This document shows positions 51,440 through 63,369 of a stretch of DNA of 64,000 nucleotides, piece by piece. Below the pieces are notes generated by a model. It did not search any database, was not told the DNA's origin, and was given only the letters and a program-made list of their open reading frames with translations. The stretch lies in assembly GCF_900963305.1 (NCBI RefSeq), contig NC_042524.1, forward strand, positions 11,196,693 to 11,260,692, in the 5' to 3' direction. Position 1 is the stretch's first letter. Each line of letters opens with the position of its first letter. Origin of the DNA: Echeneis naucrates (lineage: Eukaryota; Chordata; Actinopteri; Carangiformes; Echeneidae). Position numbers and translations under genes: made by a program.

Positions 51440-53412
51440 CATCCTTTCTTCCATCCTTAAATTGATCCTCTCTTTTTATCTCAAAGCCTACCTCTCAAAA
51501 TGGAGGTGATGTTTCCTGATTGGGTGACAGCAGGTTTGCACAGTGGGTTTGGATTAATATATTTTAAGAGTCAACATATGCGATTTGCAGAATTGCCTAT
51601 CTCCCTAAAATCAGACTCCATGTTACTTTCTGAACAATGGACAAAGAAGTGACAAGTAGTATCCTGTAAATTGCAAATAATTCCAAACATTTTTACAGTA
51701 TGTAGACAGAAAAAAATGTTTTATAGACTGCATTAAAAGATAGTAAACCTTTTTTTTTGTTTTAGCCCATTACCTAGAGTCCATCCATACCTGAGATATT
51801 TACCATCCATTTTCTGCAGTACGTTGTTTTTTAACAAATAGATTACTTCCCCCCCCCCCATTTTATACACATCATTGGTTTATATATGAGTCAGAATAAC
51901 TCTAAAATCAACTTGTACAGATAGGGGAGCTCATCAATGATACACATTTTCATATATGTCACCTAAATTTTGGAACTTCCAAATGCTTAAATGCACTAAC
52001 TTGATTTAAACCGATGCTGTCCTCAACATTACCACATTATACTGACAGAGAAAAAAAATAAAGCTGATTCAGTGTTTTAATTATCTCAAGCCATTTGCTG
52101 CATGCTGATTTCCACTACTGCCTAGAGGATAACGCTTGGAGTAAAGTGGTCAGCAGTGATGGCAGCTCTGTGTGAGTTTAAGCTGGTGAAATAATACTAT
52201 CAATGTCAGTATGATCCATAAAGCTGTGTTTGCACGGATGTATGTTTCATCATGTTTTTTTTTTTTGCCAACATAGAAGTGTATGAGGGCTCCACACACA
52301 GCAAATTGACTCATAAGACAAAAGGTGCTCCGCCATATTTACTACCACAGATAAGGGATGTGTGAGAGGCTATGCACTAACTCTTCTGAGCCAGCACTGT
52401 ACTGTATGTATGTATGTATGATGAAGGCATGTGGAAACACTGACCTGTATGCGACATGCACTACTCAATCTGCATCTAGACATTTCCACTCCTGTTGAGT
52501 ATATGACATGGTTATATTATTTATATGTTATGTAATAGCATGGAAATAAGTAAAGTTCGGTTACTGTCTTTTTGGACTTAATTTAATAAAGATGTTATTT
52601 ATTTTATAGATAAATCTTTTTTTTTCTTCTCCAATTGACATTGCAGTTTCTTCTGTTTCCAACACTGTACTGATTGTGTTAAAGGTCCTCTCTCATTTAG
52701 TATGATGTAATGAATCAAAGGACTACATGTAATATGAAAAGGGTCACTTATAATAGCACGCCAAAAGAAAATCACATCATTCAGTAAGCTAAAAGGACAG
52801 TGGAAACTGAACCTACTGTAGGTTGCCAGAAACGCAAAATAAACAAAATAAATGTGCTATCATATGTAAATTAGTTCAAGGTGTGTTCAGGTGTGAAACA
52901 CATCTTTTCCAAGCCATTCAAATTTTGGAATACTGACTGAGGAAACATTCACTGACAAATTGCCAATGGACTCAGTTGCCAGTTCTGTAGGAAAACACTA
53001 GTGTATTTATACGCTCCACAAATTATGGCACCATGATTTGTGTGAATTTGCACAAACATTTTTAAACTGGCATCTTTGTTTTAGTCCATTCTGCTTTACA
53101 TTACCTTTCTGTGCAGCTTTACTGCCTGTAATACATGTTTCACTCTGTCTGAACACACAGAGTCACCAAAAACATTTGGTAAATCCACTTTTAACGAAAA
53201 CCAAAGCTAGATTGTGAAAGATTATCTTTTTAATAAAAAATCTTATAATTTTACTTTACATCCATATATTGTATATACAAATACATTAAATATGAGGTCT
53301 GTAAATGGTCAACTTAATGATTTTGATAAGAGCACATTATCCAACAAAATCAGCTCTCAGTCAAAGAGATAAAGCGAAGTGTCAGTCTGTGTATATTGCT
53401 GCCAATTCTCTG
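51440..53412. other. Intergenic interval between tomm40l and bicdl2l 3' ends
   Basis: Nearly 2 kb without any ORF or repeat family that I recognise. A ten-base C run lies near 51850. The right end is the 3' UTR of the - strand adapter gene; TTTAAT at 53229-53234 (ATTAAA on that strand) could be its poly(A) signal. Confidence 0.5.
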
Positions 53413-56400
53413 CTATTTGTCTCTGAAAAAAGAGAAGAATCCTTTCGCCCCGTCTCCCTTAAGTTTTAAAGACTTGCTTCTGTAAAGCCCTGCTGTGCTG
53501 GCGTTCTCCTGCTGTTTTTCCTTCTGCTCTCCCCTTTGGTTCACCTGCTGATCGATCACCAACCGCATATCCTCCTACAACATAATAAAAGGTTCAGATA
53601 GGGGGAAAAAATAGCCTTTACACCTAAAATTGTATACCCCTCTACTCAGACTGACCTGCCATGCATCCAGCTCCTGGGACAGTGCAACCTTGTGTTTGAT
53701 CGTGTTGAGAAGCTGTTGAGTCAGTGTTTCTTTCTCTTGCCGCACAGTGATCAACTCACTCTCTAAGGAACTGCACAGGGATATAATCGTTGGTAAGACA
53801 TTGTTGTGTTTTCATGAAGTTCAGTCAAGCAATTGTTTTGTTGTGTAGCTTCACCTATAGCTTGGCTTCTCTGGGCTATCTCGAAATGGCTTGATTTCTT
53901 CCCGCAGCGTTTCCAGCTCTTCTTGTTGAGATTTTAGCTGCCAGACATGAAAAATTATCTTGCATTTTTCCTTTCCTTTCCTTTCACCCATGTAAAATAT
54001 ATCAGGCACTAAAATGGAAACAAACACCCACTCTACTTCTTTACTGAGTTCAGTAACCATGTGAAAATGTGTTAGTGCATACATAGTTATGAGTTGTAAA
54101 GTTTGACTGACCTCCTCTTTCAGTTTTTGTATTTCTTCATCTCTTGCTTGCAGAACTGTGGAGTGAGCTAGAAGAGCATCCTTAGCCTAGTTAACAGGAG
54201 ACAAGACAGCAGATGCAAACATAAGTAAGGTCAAACAGTCCTCAGTGGGCATTTGTGCTTTTAATGAAAATGTGGTTAGAGACCAGTTAGTATCATGCCA
54301 TAAAGGGAAGCATGGGTATAGGCTGAGGACACACTAGTGCTCTCCAGAAAACGCTAGACTTTCAAGTTGTTGTGCATCTGCCAGTGCAGTTGCCAGTGCT
54401 TTGTGGGTGTCTCTGTGTGTACCTGTGACTGTTGAATTTCACTAAGCAGAGACAAAGGTTGTGTGTGAGCACTGTCCAGGATGCTCTCTTCTCCCAGGCT
54501 CAGAGCTTTTTGTTGCAGTGAGCGATTCAAGGTACGCAACTCAAACACCACTCCCTGCTGCTGCTCTATCTATATACATACACATAAACACACATGCTGT
54601 GAGATGTAGACACGAGCTCGCTCCCAAATCAAAAGCTTCAAACTAGTTCTGTTAGTGACTTCTGTTAGTGATGGGTGATATCTGTTGCAGCTCCTGAGCC
54701 TCCTCCTGTTCATCTTAAAATGCTACAGTTAGATTAATGGATCCTTACCTCTGATTCTTTCTCTCTCAGTTTCATCTGGAGTTCTGTTAGTCTCTCACGC
54801 AGTCCCTCTCTGTCCATTCGCAGTCCATCACTGTCCTCCTGTGAAGCCTTAAGCTGCACCTCCATGTGTGACAGCCGCTCCAACAAAACTCTGTTCTGCA
54901 AAAGAAGAACAGACAGATGGATGAACATAAAACACTCGTATATAAATGGCACGATCAAGAAGAAAAGAAGGTCTAAATGATGATGACTAAAATGATCGTC
55001 ATGTTTAGATCATGAAACACTGACTTTTGGATTGAGCTTCTGATCAAGAAGTAATTCAATCTAGAAAAATAATGCTTTTGAGATGTCAAAACTTGTTAGA
55101 CAGTCAGTGAGACCTTGCTGGATTCATTTAATATTCTGCTCAAATTTCCATTTCAGCAGCATTGCTGTACACTTGGCAGTTGGACGTCAGAATCAAACCA
55201 CCCAAACAGGACTTTGCATGATTACAGACTATCGTAAATGAAGCTCCCTAAAGACGTGACCTAATTTGAGGCTTTAAAGCAGACACCTTAAAATTAATAT
55301 TAGTATTGGTAACATACATCTTCTGATAGGTCTTGTTTTAATGTACGAAAACACAATTAAATTGGCCTCCTTACATTGAAGATGTATACATTCATACAGT
55401 TTGTCCATGTTTGAATAATCAATTAATGCCTCTTGTTTTAATCTATGATCCTGTGTCATGCCACATTGTGTTCCTTCCAGTCACATGAAACCCGTGTCAT
55501 TTACCTCTGCTTGAATGTTCTCTATCTGTGTGAAGCTGATATTTCGGCTTAAAGATGACTCATCCATCTCTTCTCTGAGGGAGCGAATCTCAGTCCTCAA
55601 GGAGTGTTCCAGAGTTACAGCCTAGATGGGAGGGGCAGTGAGAAACAGAGAAAGGCTTTTGCTCACTGTGTGACAAAGATTGGACTTCCCAAACCTGCTG
55701 GTCTGCATTGCTCCTGTCTGAGTGACATGTGACGTGAAATAGGTTAAAATGCAGACAGTTCCTATTTCCCACTCACCATTAGGCACATTTATTGTATATA
55801 CTTGCATTTAACCATGTTATGTTTTTGTTCGTTCAACCTATCAGGCCAGGGTTAAACTAACCTCTGCTAGCTGCTCCACCAGTCGCTGGTTATGATTGGC
55901 TAATTGAGTCAGCTGTTCGCTCTCATCCCGTCTCTGGGCTCTGCCTTGGCTGTGATGACGCTCCAGCTCAGCCCTCAAAGTTGCTAAATCTGCAGTTAGC
56001 TCCGCTTCTCTCTGACCAGATGCCAGTTCATCCATATCCAGCTTCCTCTGGAGAACATATTTCTCCTGCTGTAAAGCCTGAAATGTTGAACATAGTATTT
56101 ATTGACTTTGAAACATTACCTTCAGTGTGATGTGAAATTTCAGTGTGTTGGTTTCTAGCCAGCTTATTTGTAGCAAACAACACTCACAAGCTTTATGTTG
56201 TGTCTAAATGTCCCAGTAGGCCATGACAGTGTGCCAGCAAGACAGCACAACAGGAGCCTGAAGCCGAAAGGAATTCAGCCATCATTCATTTTTATTTTTA
56301 AACTCTGTGATTTTCCTACTGCCATGTGTCAGAGTGGCTTCATATTTACTTTATACATCAGGGACATTTTATACTCATATACATAATGCTGGACTTAATG

Positions 56401-57240
56401 TAAAGATTTCTATTAGCAATACAATACGAGTGTATTGCTTATGTTTTACTGTTGTCATTAGTGCAGGTCAAGACTAACACAGGATAAAATACTTTAAGCT
56501 ATAATAGAAAAAACTGAATCTTAATAGGGCATGGTGGATATGGTGGTTAGCGCTGTTGCCACACAACAACAAGGTCGCAGGTTCGGTTCCTGGCCTGGGG
56601 CCTTTATGTGTGGAGTTTGTATGTTCTCCCCGAGCCTAGGTGGGTTTCCTCCCACCGTCCAAAGACATCATGCTTGGGTTAACTGGTGACTCTAAAGTGT
56701 CCTGAGGTCTGAGTGTGAGTGTGAGTGGTTGTTGGTCTTTGTCTGTCTCTGTGTGTTGGCTCCAGTAACCGTGCGACCCCGAAATGGATAAATGGTAGAA
56801 GATGAATGGATGAGTGAATTAAATAATTAATCTCGATAGTTACACATTTTCTATTCTTCCCAAATTCATAATGAAACAGTACTGCAGGCTAGAATTAATC
56901 AAATGTACTTTGCTTGTTTGTAGTAAAAATGTTTTGAGTGTCCCCTAAGATTCCATCTCACTATAGCTTTTCATAATTTGAGCATCATAATTACCTCAAT
57001 TTCCCTCTCCCTCAGCTCCAGAGTAGCTGCCAGCTCTTCACTCTTTTCCAGTAACGCCTGCCCCAGCTCTGCAGCTAGTATCAAATCTGTCTCTATCCCT
57101 CCTCCACTGTCAATGCTACCTGGAGAGCATGAAGATGTCGAGAGAGCAAAGGACAGCGACATTGACGGAGATGAGGACAATGGAAAGAAAGAATCTTCCA
57201 GGCTGGGGGTGGGAAGACTGCTTTTCCTTTGGGTGAACAT
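53413..57240 (-). CDS. bicdl2l: BICD family-like cargo adapter (BICDL2-like)
   Basis: Nine coding exons in transcript order: 57240-56995, 56077-55862, 55621-55505, 54895-54749, 54569-54423, 54186-54112, 53937-53855, 53770-53656 and 53574-53413. They sum to 1308 bases, 435 residues (human BICDL2 508). Met at 57240 is used because a stop lies in frame just upstream. After a Ser-rich N-terminus, DLILAAELGQALLEKSEELAA matches DLLLAAELGKMLLERNEEL of BICDL2, the dynein-light-intermediate-chain-binding CC1 box. Nearly all the rest is coiled coil (Glu/Leu/Arg heptads). Near the end, KVALSQELDAWQEDMRLVID matches [20 protein letters not shown]. The last residues GFFSFFRDK parallel the LFSFFRKI end of BICDL1. 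These proteins link dynein/dynactin to vesicles. BICDL2 versus a fish-specific BICDL2-like copy cannot be settled by eye. Confidence 0.85.
56531..56815 (+). repeat. SINE-like teleost interspersed repeat with tRNA-type box B
   Basis: It lies in intron 1 of the BICDL2-like gene. GGTTCGGTTCC at 56580-56590 fits the RNA polymerase III box B, and TGGTTAGCGCTG at 56544-56555 loosely fits box A. The downstream body ('gtggagtttgtatgttctcc', 'cctcccaccgtccaaagaca', 'gagtgtgagtggttg') is shared with the other copies in the window. It ends 'aatggataaatggtagaaga', as these elements usually do. Confidence 0.75.
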
Positions 57241-58624
57241 TGTTGCAGGTTTGCAGGACTCAAATGGAAAGCATCATCCAAAGTGTTGTCATCCACTCTC
57301 ACACGGTGGGCAAGAGGACAGTTGGACCTGTTTCTCTTTTCTGCTTATTGCTCTGGTCTGGAGAGAGTTAATGTGTCAGTTGTGTTGGCCAGTCTATCTC
57401 CACTAAACTTGATTTTTGCTGTGGTGCTTTAGTCCCGATGCTGGTATCATTCAAACTGTCTTCACCCTTCTTCACAAATGATTCTGTGGGCAAAATAAGA
57501 CCTTCAGTGCCACAAAAACACAACACATTTTTTATTAAATGTAACTGTGGAATTCAGGGCACTCGTGTATATGTAAAAATCAGAACAGTTTTTGGTAATA
57601 TAACCTCATATTGGTTTCAAGGATATCTTTTGTCTGAAAGACGCTTTTGTTACTCTGACCGAAATACCATCGCCACTGATATCTTTGTGCTGCTCCCCTC
57701 CCTAAATTCCAAAGGAACTGTGCTCCATTAGTTCTAACAAAGAAAACAAACTCTTGACTCATCCAAAAACAGTCTGTAAAGTGATCAAGAGAAGCTAAGT
57801 CTAAAGAAAAACCCATTGCCCACCTGTCCTTAAAGAAGCCCATAATTAGGCTTGATGTTGGAAGGCGCATATCAATTCTAGTCACTCCAGGATTATTTCT
57901 ACATTAATGGTTTCTACGTAAACAAAATGTTATTCTAATGCAATCTCTGTCCTCACTGTCTTTCCTGTCATTTCTTTCTTTTAGCCTGGTGTCGTGCCAC
58001 CTGTTACAGTAATACCTCCTACATACGTACAGCTATGCTGCCATTTCATTAAAACTTTATTAAAAGAAATATAATGAACTCATTCTCACTCTCACTAATT
58101 ACTTGCTCCCTACAGTAACTGACAGCATTTGTTACATTCTTGAGCTACCTCATTTTGAACAGAAAAAAGTAATTTGTCCTACCTGACAGATCCCAGCCAA
58201 CTCTCACCTAACAGTTGAAGTCTTTCTGCTTGGTGAGTGTGTGTGTGTGCATGTGTGTGTGTTTGGGTGTGTTTGCATAAGAGGCTTGGCTGGTTTCCCT
58301 GGCAGTGGAAACATACAGTAAGTCAATGGAGTCAGCAGCTCCACCTACACAGTTAAAAAGGTGAAGGAAGCAAAAAAGAGGGCGATATGAATAAGGAAGA
58401 ACAACAACAGTGTTTTTTCTCTGACATCTAGTGGTTGATTAAATAAGGAAAACATAAACTATATTAACTGGAATTTGTCTGAGCGGGGGCTGAAACAGGG
58501 TAACAGACAAACAGGGGAGGGGAGGGGAATGCTAAGAGACAAACAAGAGCCTGTCTAATCTGACCCTCCTCCTCCTCATTCCCTGTCCTGTTTACCTGCA
58601 TGAATGTTTTCAAAGGACCTCTGT

Positions 58625-58683
<59 letters not shown>

Positions 58684-58823
58684 TGTGTGTGTGTGTGTGT
58701 GTCTGTGTCTGTGTGTGAGGTAGGGGGTAGGGAGAGTAGAAAAGGGGACTGCTTTTAGTACCCTTCTTCCTCAGAGACAGCAAACAGTGGGACTTTGAAT
58801 CAGAGTGTGCATTCATTGCAGAG
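57241..58823. other. Head-to-head interval between bicdl2l and mia
   Basis: Presumed promoters of both genes plus any non-coding first exons. I recognise no further coding sequence. A long (GT)n tract lies at 58629-58714. Confidence 0.5.
58625..58716. repeat. (GT)n microsatellite
   Basis: About 85 bases of alternating G and T with a few TCTG interruptions, ending about 110 bases upstream of the mia start codon. Confidence 0.9.
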
Positions 58824-59582
58824 ATGTCATACAAATTCTGGCTTGCTCTCTCAGTGTGGCTTCTGCTGCCATCCTCTGAAGCTGGAAGGCCGATGCCAAA
58901 ACTTGCTGACAAGAAACTCTGTGCTGACTCCGAATGCAGCCGTAAGTAGCACACCCCCTAACTCAGGTTTACAGTTACAGCTAACGGTTGACTGTTTTGT
59001 AATCATTTTGGATGTTTGAAAAGATAATATTCATACTTTTTCCAGTTCACATGCCTCACTTAAATCATCTCTTTCTCTTTCAGACCCTATCTTGATTGCT
59101 CGTGCGCTACAGGACTATTATCCTGGAGACTGCAGATTCATCCCCATCAGACAGGGGCAGATTGTCTATGTGTACGCAATGCTAAAAGACAGAGGGAACC
59201 TCTTCTGGGCTGGCAGTGTGAGTAAAATATTGTCTACAGGATAATACGAATTGCTTTGACTGAATGTGGTCTTAAAATGGAATGAATAAGTGACATAAAT
59301 GTAGCACTAATATTCACCCTTTAAGAATAATGCTGTAAATGACTTTTGTTTGCATCATCCGCTTTCAGGTGCAAGACTCATACTACGGACAACAGGAGGC
59401 GCGTATTGGCCACTTCCCCAGCAGTGTAGTGGAGGAGACACATCCTCTCATGCCAGCCAGCACTGAAGTCAAAACTACTGTAGGTGAAGACTGCATCTAC
59501 ACACCTGTTTGCCTGATACACTGTTTTCCTAATTCTATGTCTCCTATTTTTTCCCCAGAAATGGGACTTTTACTGTTACTGA
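58824..59582 (+). CDS. mia: Melanoma inhibitory activity protein (secreted SH3-like)
   Basis: Four coding exons: 58824-58941, 59084-59217, 59369-59479 and 59559-59582. They sum to 387 bases, 128 residues (human MIA 131). A signal peptide (MSYKFWLALSVWLLLPSSEA) is followed by RPMPKLADKKLCADSECSHPI, nearly identical to human MIA PMPKLADRKLCADQECSHPI. The SH3-like body contains ARALQDYYPGDCRFIPIRQG, FWAGSVQDSYYGQQ and IGHFPSSVV. The last exon encodes KWDFYCY, matching human KWDFYCQ and placing the fourth cysteine for the two disulfides. MIA is an extracellular protein of cartilage and melanoma that binds fibronectin and integrins. Otoraplin is excluded by the N-terminus and by the WDFYC end. Confidence 0.95.
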
Positions 59583-61106
59583 TGACGCCTTTACCAATAA
59601 GAACAAGAAGAGAACAACCTTGTGACCCACAGTACATGAAAGCGTTTTTATTTGGTATTTTATCTTGCTCGCATCCTTGACAGTATGTATGTAGATCTGA
59701 ACTGCTGATTATCCGCAATTTATTGCAATACAGGTCTAATGACTCCACTTAGCAAAAATGTTATCAGAATTTATAATCAGAGTTCTCACTGCTGAAACAA
59801 AAACCTTTGCTGTTCAACATCATGTATTTTACTCCCTCTGTCTTACTATTTGAAACTGATACATTATTTTTAACACTCCTTCATGCTGTTTACATCTGTT
59901 TTTTATCTGTTATGCACTATTAGGAAATGGTGCAGAATTCAATCAAGGGGAATTAGCCATTCTAAGTGCAAAGGCGGGCTATATTAGTATTGATGTTAAA
60001 AGATACTGTATCAACATGCTACCTGCTAGAATAAATAAAGAAACCACATTTCTACAACTGACAATTAAAACTAATAAAAACCTGTTTGCTTAACATGTGG
60101 CAGTTATTATTTTAAGTCACATAAAACTGTTTTATTCTATGTTGTTATGTAACATTCTTTCAAAACAGAGGGCAAAACAGACGAGTACATTATAGACATG
60201 AGTTTCACCATTTATTCTGTTTGATGTTTTCCCTGTTAATATGCCAAAGAGTTTTGTAAAGGGATGACAGAGCTGTATTTTTTTATCCTCAAGCACATGG
60301 GCCACACACACATTATCCTTAGCAGCACAAAGGCCATGCATCACAGTGATAAATGCTGTCAGTCGTCAAACATCAGTTCTTCCCTTGTCATTTAATTTCC
60401 CTTCAACTCACTTACCCTTTTATTCCTTTCATCAGAGAACACACCTGGTCCCTGGTCCTATGGTGGCTACTTTTGGTAAACAAATTAAAAGACTGCATGT
60501 GCCTCCAGAGAACTCCTTCCTCCTCACACATACAGAAATCAAGACTATACTCAAAGAGCAACCATAGTTTGCATGTTAATTGTATCCACTCTGACAGTAC
60601 CATGAAATGTAGAAACAAATAAAATGAAATGCATCTCAGTGCAGGTCTTGATTTTTCCACTCCTTCACCTTGACTTTTTAGCACTTCCATGTAAAATAGG
60701 TGTTGACAACAGTTCATAATTTAGAACAAATGTACAGGGCCAGCATACAGACCATAACCATTATACCAAATCAGGACAGGAAATACCTCTCAATCTATGA
60801 TTACATGCTGTTGATGTGCAATTGAGATGGTGGTGTGAATATTTTTAGCACAGAGGCATTGTGAGTGATTCTGTTGGCTTTTGATAGAAAGTTTAATGCA
60901 CAATGGTCTCACTGAGATATTAGGATACTGGAGTTAAGAGTTAGGAGTTAGATGCTAACCTTGTAGAGGACACTTGCTCTCATAGACATCTAGACATGTA
61001 TCCAACTAAATGTGCGCTCTAATCCCAACAATACTGGGACAGGTTAGATACAAAAACAGGCAGCATTTGGGGTCAGTAGTGAGTGTCAAGACCATCAGCC
61101 AATACT
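59583..61106. other. Interval between mia and cryab 3' ends
   Basis: The left part is the mia 3' UTR, with overlapping AATAAA signals at 60030-60039. I see no further gene or recognisable repeat up to the crystallin stop codon. Confidence 0.5.
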
Positions 61107-62013
61107 CTACATTTTCTGTTTAGGTCCCTCTTCAAATGAAATGGGAATACTGCGCTCCGGCCCAGGAGATGATCGAGGTGCTGTGATTGTCAGCACACCA
61201 TCTGAAGACAGGGAGGATGTGACATCACCACCTGACACACCATCAGGAAGCCTGTATTTCCTCAGAAACTCTCTTGACACAAAGCCATGGTCATCCTGGA
61301 AACAGAGTTTGGTAGTGTATCAGTGAAGTATGACCAAATCAATTTAGTGGGACTATTTCTGCAGATATCTGAAGTCTCTCTAACCTGTCTGTCTTCATGT
61401 TTGGCGTGTATTGTGATGAACTTGTCACTGACATTGACAGACAACTCGTCAGGGGAAAAGTGCTTCACATCCAGATAAATGACAAAGCGATCCTTTTCCA
61501 TGCGCATCTAAATACAGACAATGCACAGAGGTTCTTAGAAATGAATTAGCTAGGCATTAAACTTACACTTGCTCATTATTGTCAATTCATACAGCGGAAG
61601 TGGATATTCTACAGTGTTCAGTTTAAACATAGAAAAGTAAAATCATCAAAAGATCTCAAAGGGTATAGATTTTTGTTCAGTGATCATTAACATCCCATTC
61701 AACACACCGCAATATATGATTCATTATTATTCTCTCTGGTGGTATTGGGAATAAAGTTAGTAGTTATTTTACACATAGAAGAGATACAGAACAGAACAGA
61801 ATTACATAGGAAACAAATAAGTTTTTACTTTACCTCACCGTGCCCATTGTCAGGCCAGTTGAACCAGCGTGTGAATGAAGGGCGTATCCAGGGGAAAGAC
61901 GAGGTGAAGGGCCAGATCAGGGGCCAGTCAGTGAGAGGTTCTGCCAAAGAGGGGTCAGTGAGCCGATGTGGGAATGCCCGACGGTACCAGGGATACTGGA
62001 TGGGAATATCCAT
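61107..62013 (-). CDS. cryab: Alpha-B crystallin, small heat-shock protein
   Basis: Three coding exons in transcript order: 62013-61834, 61507-61385 and 61295-61107. They sum to 492 bases, 163 residues. The start [15 protein letters not shown] matches vertebrate alpha-crystallins (MDIAIHHPWIRRPFF). The alpha-crystallin domain runs from [20 protein letters not shown] through KHEDRQ and [17 protein letters not shown]. Arg113 is the counterpart of human Arg120, the disease-linked dimer-interface residue. The C-terminal IPI (151-153) is the IXI motif that docks into neighbouring subunits. The two-intron structure is that of CRYAB/CRYAA. The short non-basic tail ([10 protein letters not shown]) differs from human PAVTAAPKK. 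It is an ATP-independent chaperone of lens and muscle. Teleosts have two CRYAB copies; which one this is cannot be decided here. Confidence 0.93.
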
Positions 62014-62103
62014 GATGAGATTCGAAATGATGAGTATGAGGGAGATTGAGTCTTTGTTTGGCCTGGTTGGAGATGGGTGCTGCTTTGCTCTCCTCCTGTG
62101 CAT

Positions 62104-62109
62104 TTATAG
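62104..62109 (-). promoter_or_regulatory. TATA box of cryab
   Basis: TATAAA on the - strand lies about 90 bases upstream of the crystallin start codon, which implies a 5' UTR of roughly 60 bases. Confidence 0.6.
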
Positions 62110-62206
62110 GCCAGGCACTGTCTCTGCTCACCTCCACTCCACCCCCTCCTCTGCCCCATAACATCTCATCCACACTTGCATAGTAACTCTGCCAGCAGGC
62201 TGATTT

Positions 62207-62214
62207 TTCTAGAA
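62207..62214. promoter_or_regulatory. Heat-shock-element core upstream of cryab
   Basis: TTCTAGAA is a perfect TTCnnGAA inverted pair of HSF half-sites, about 100 bases upstream of the cryab TATA box. Only two good half-sites are present; functional elements usually have three. Confidence 0.45.
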
Positions 62215-63033
62215 CAATGATGTCAACTGTTTATCACTGCATTGTTCTCATTGTTTCATCTGTCTGACTGTGACTGGTTGTCTCTCTCTCTTCCTTTCCC
62301 TCTGTAACTCTGTCTCTGTCTCCCCCTTCTCCCAGTCATGAGGTGACACTGGCTCAGCGTTCTGCTGATGCCCCCATACCCATTCCCCAGGAAATACCCT
62401 CTCTGGTGTGTTTGTGATTCTGTGCGTGTTTGTTTGAGGAATAGCTGCCAGAGCATTAGCCTGCTCTGCTTCTACTGCCAGAAGCTTTAGGGCTGTGAGC
62501 ATAGTGGAAGTGTGTTTCAATGAGAATTGATGAGTTTGTACGGGAGAGTATTAGGTGACACTCTAAGCATGTGTCATTTTGCTATGAGCTCAGTTGAAAA
62601 GTCCTTTCCAACTGGGCAAAAGTTGTGCCAAACTAATTTGATTCGGTCTCTGCTTTATCCTCCCTGCTGCATTGTTTCCAGAATAGGATACAGCAAAAAT
62701 GGAATTTGTGTTATAGATTCAAGGGAAAAAATAAACCATCATGAATCACGGAGTGTTACTGTGCCCACCTTAATGTGCACTTTGATTGAAACACGTCACA
62801 TTTCTTTTTTTAGTAGTGAGCCAGAAAAGCAGTCAAGTGCAACTGAATTTAAATGCAAGAATAAAGAGCTGCCATTTAGCTAGCTAAAGAAGACTGGTCA
62901 AAGCAGAGCCACAGTAAGGTATAAAAGCTACACAGAAAACAAGTAAGTGCGTGACAACAATTACCAGAAGTCGGTGAACCAACCGATATTAATCAACAGT
63001 TTGCCCCCATTAACAATTAACCTTTATTACAGT
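62215..63033. other. Divergent interval between cryab and the last gene
   Basis: About 1.1 kb separates the two start codons. A CT-rich stretch lies near 62280-62335. I see no coding sequence that I recognise. Confidence 0.5.
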
Positions 63034-63046
63034 TGACCTTTGACCT
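63034..63046. promoter_or_regulatory. DR1-type nuclear receptor element
   Basis: TGACCT-T-TGACCT is a perfect direct repeat with a one-base spacer (AGGTCA-A-AGGTCA on the other strand), as bound by RXR heterodimers, HNF4 or COUP-TF. It lies about 130 bases upstream of the last gene's start codon. Confidence 0.5.
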
Positions 63047-63084
63047 GTGGAGCAACGCCCTGTAATTTCACTCGCGTTAGCGTC

Positions 63085-63098
63085 GTTACCATGGTGAC
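63085..63098. promoter_or_regulatory. X-box (RFX-type) motif
   Basis: GTTACC-AT-GGTGAC fits the RFX imperfect inverted repeat, 76 bases upstream of the start codon at 63174. A second partial match (GTCACCATGGAG) follows at 63112-63123. X-boxes at this distance are typical of ciliary and some meiotic gene promoters. Confidence 0.5.
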
Positions 63099-63173
63099 AG
63101 GCCTGCCCTCGGTCACCATGGAGCCGTTAGTGGTTATAAGGATAAGGATCCAACAGCAACAGAATGGAAATAT

Positions 63174-63369
63174 ATGCTAATCCGTAAAAAGAAAAGTAAA
63201 ACTGAGGCCACGCAGATGGATTTACCGGCTACATATTACGGAAAACTTGATCAAAAAAACCCGGTTATTTCCGCTTTTGAACGGGACATCAACTCGTTCA
63301 TGGCACTGATGAGACGAGTCGTTTCTTCGACAAACCAAGACAGCAACAGCTCTTATGCTAGAGGGTAAG
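63174..63369 (+). CDS. Unidentified gene, first coding exon only
   Basis: An ATG-initiated exon encodes 65 residues starting MLIRKKKSKTEATQMDLPAT and ends at a good donor (GAGG|gtaaga) after 63369; no second exon is recognisable before the window ends. The peptide has a basic N-terminus and then an amphipathic stretch (NPVISAFERDINSFMALMRR) that could be helical. I cannot assign a family. The human 11q23.1 neighbourhood would offer small ciliary or meiotic genes near CRYAB (for example CFAP68 or TEX12), but the sequence does not obviously match what I recall of them. A short upstream reading frame (ATG GAA ATA ... TAA) overlaps the start region. Reality of the exon is inferred from the donor, the promoter-like motifs and the head-to-head position with cryab. 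Confidence 0.45.

Noticed and set aside
57093-57303. Alternative start Met at 57303 for the bicdl2-like gene
   Set aside because: It is in a different frame from the coiled-coil protein; the frame starting at 57240 continues correctly into the next exon.
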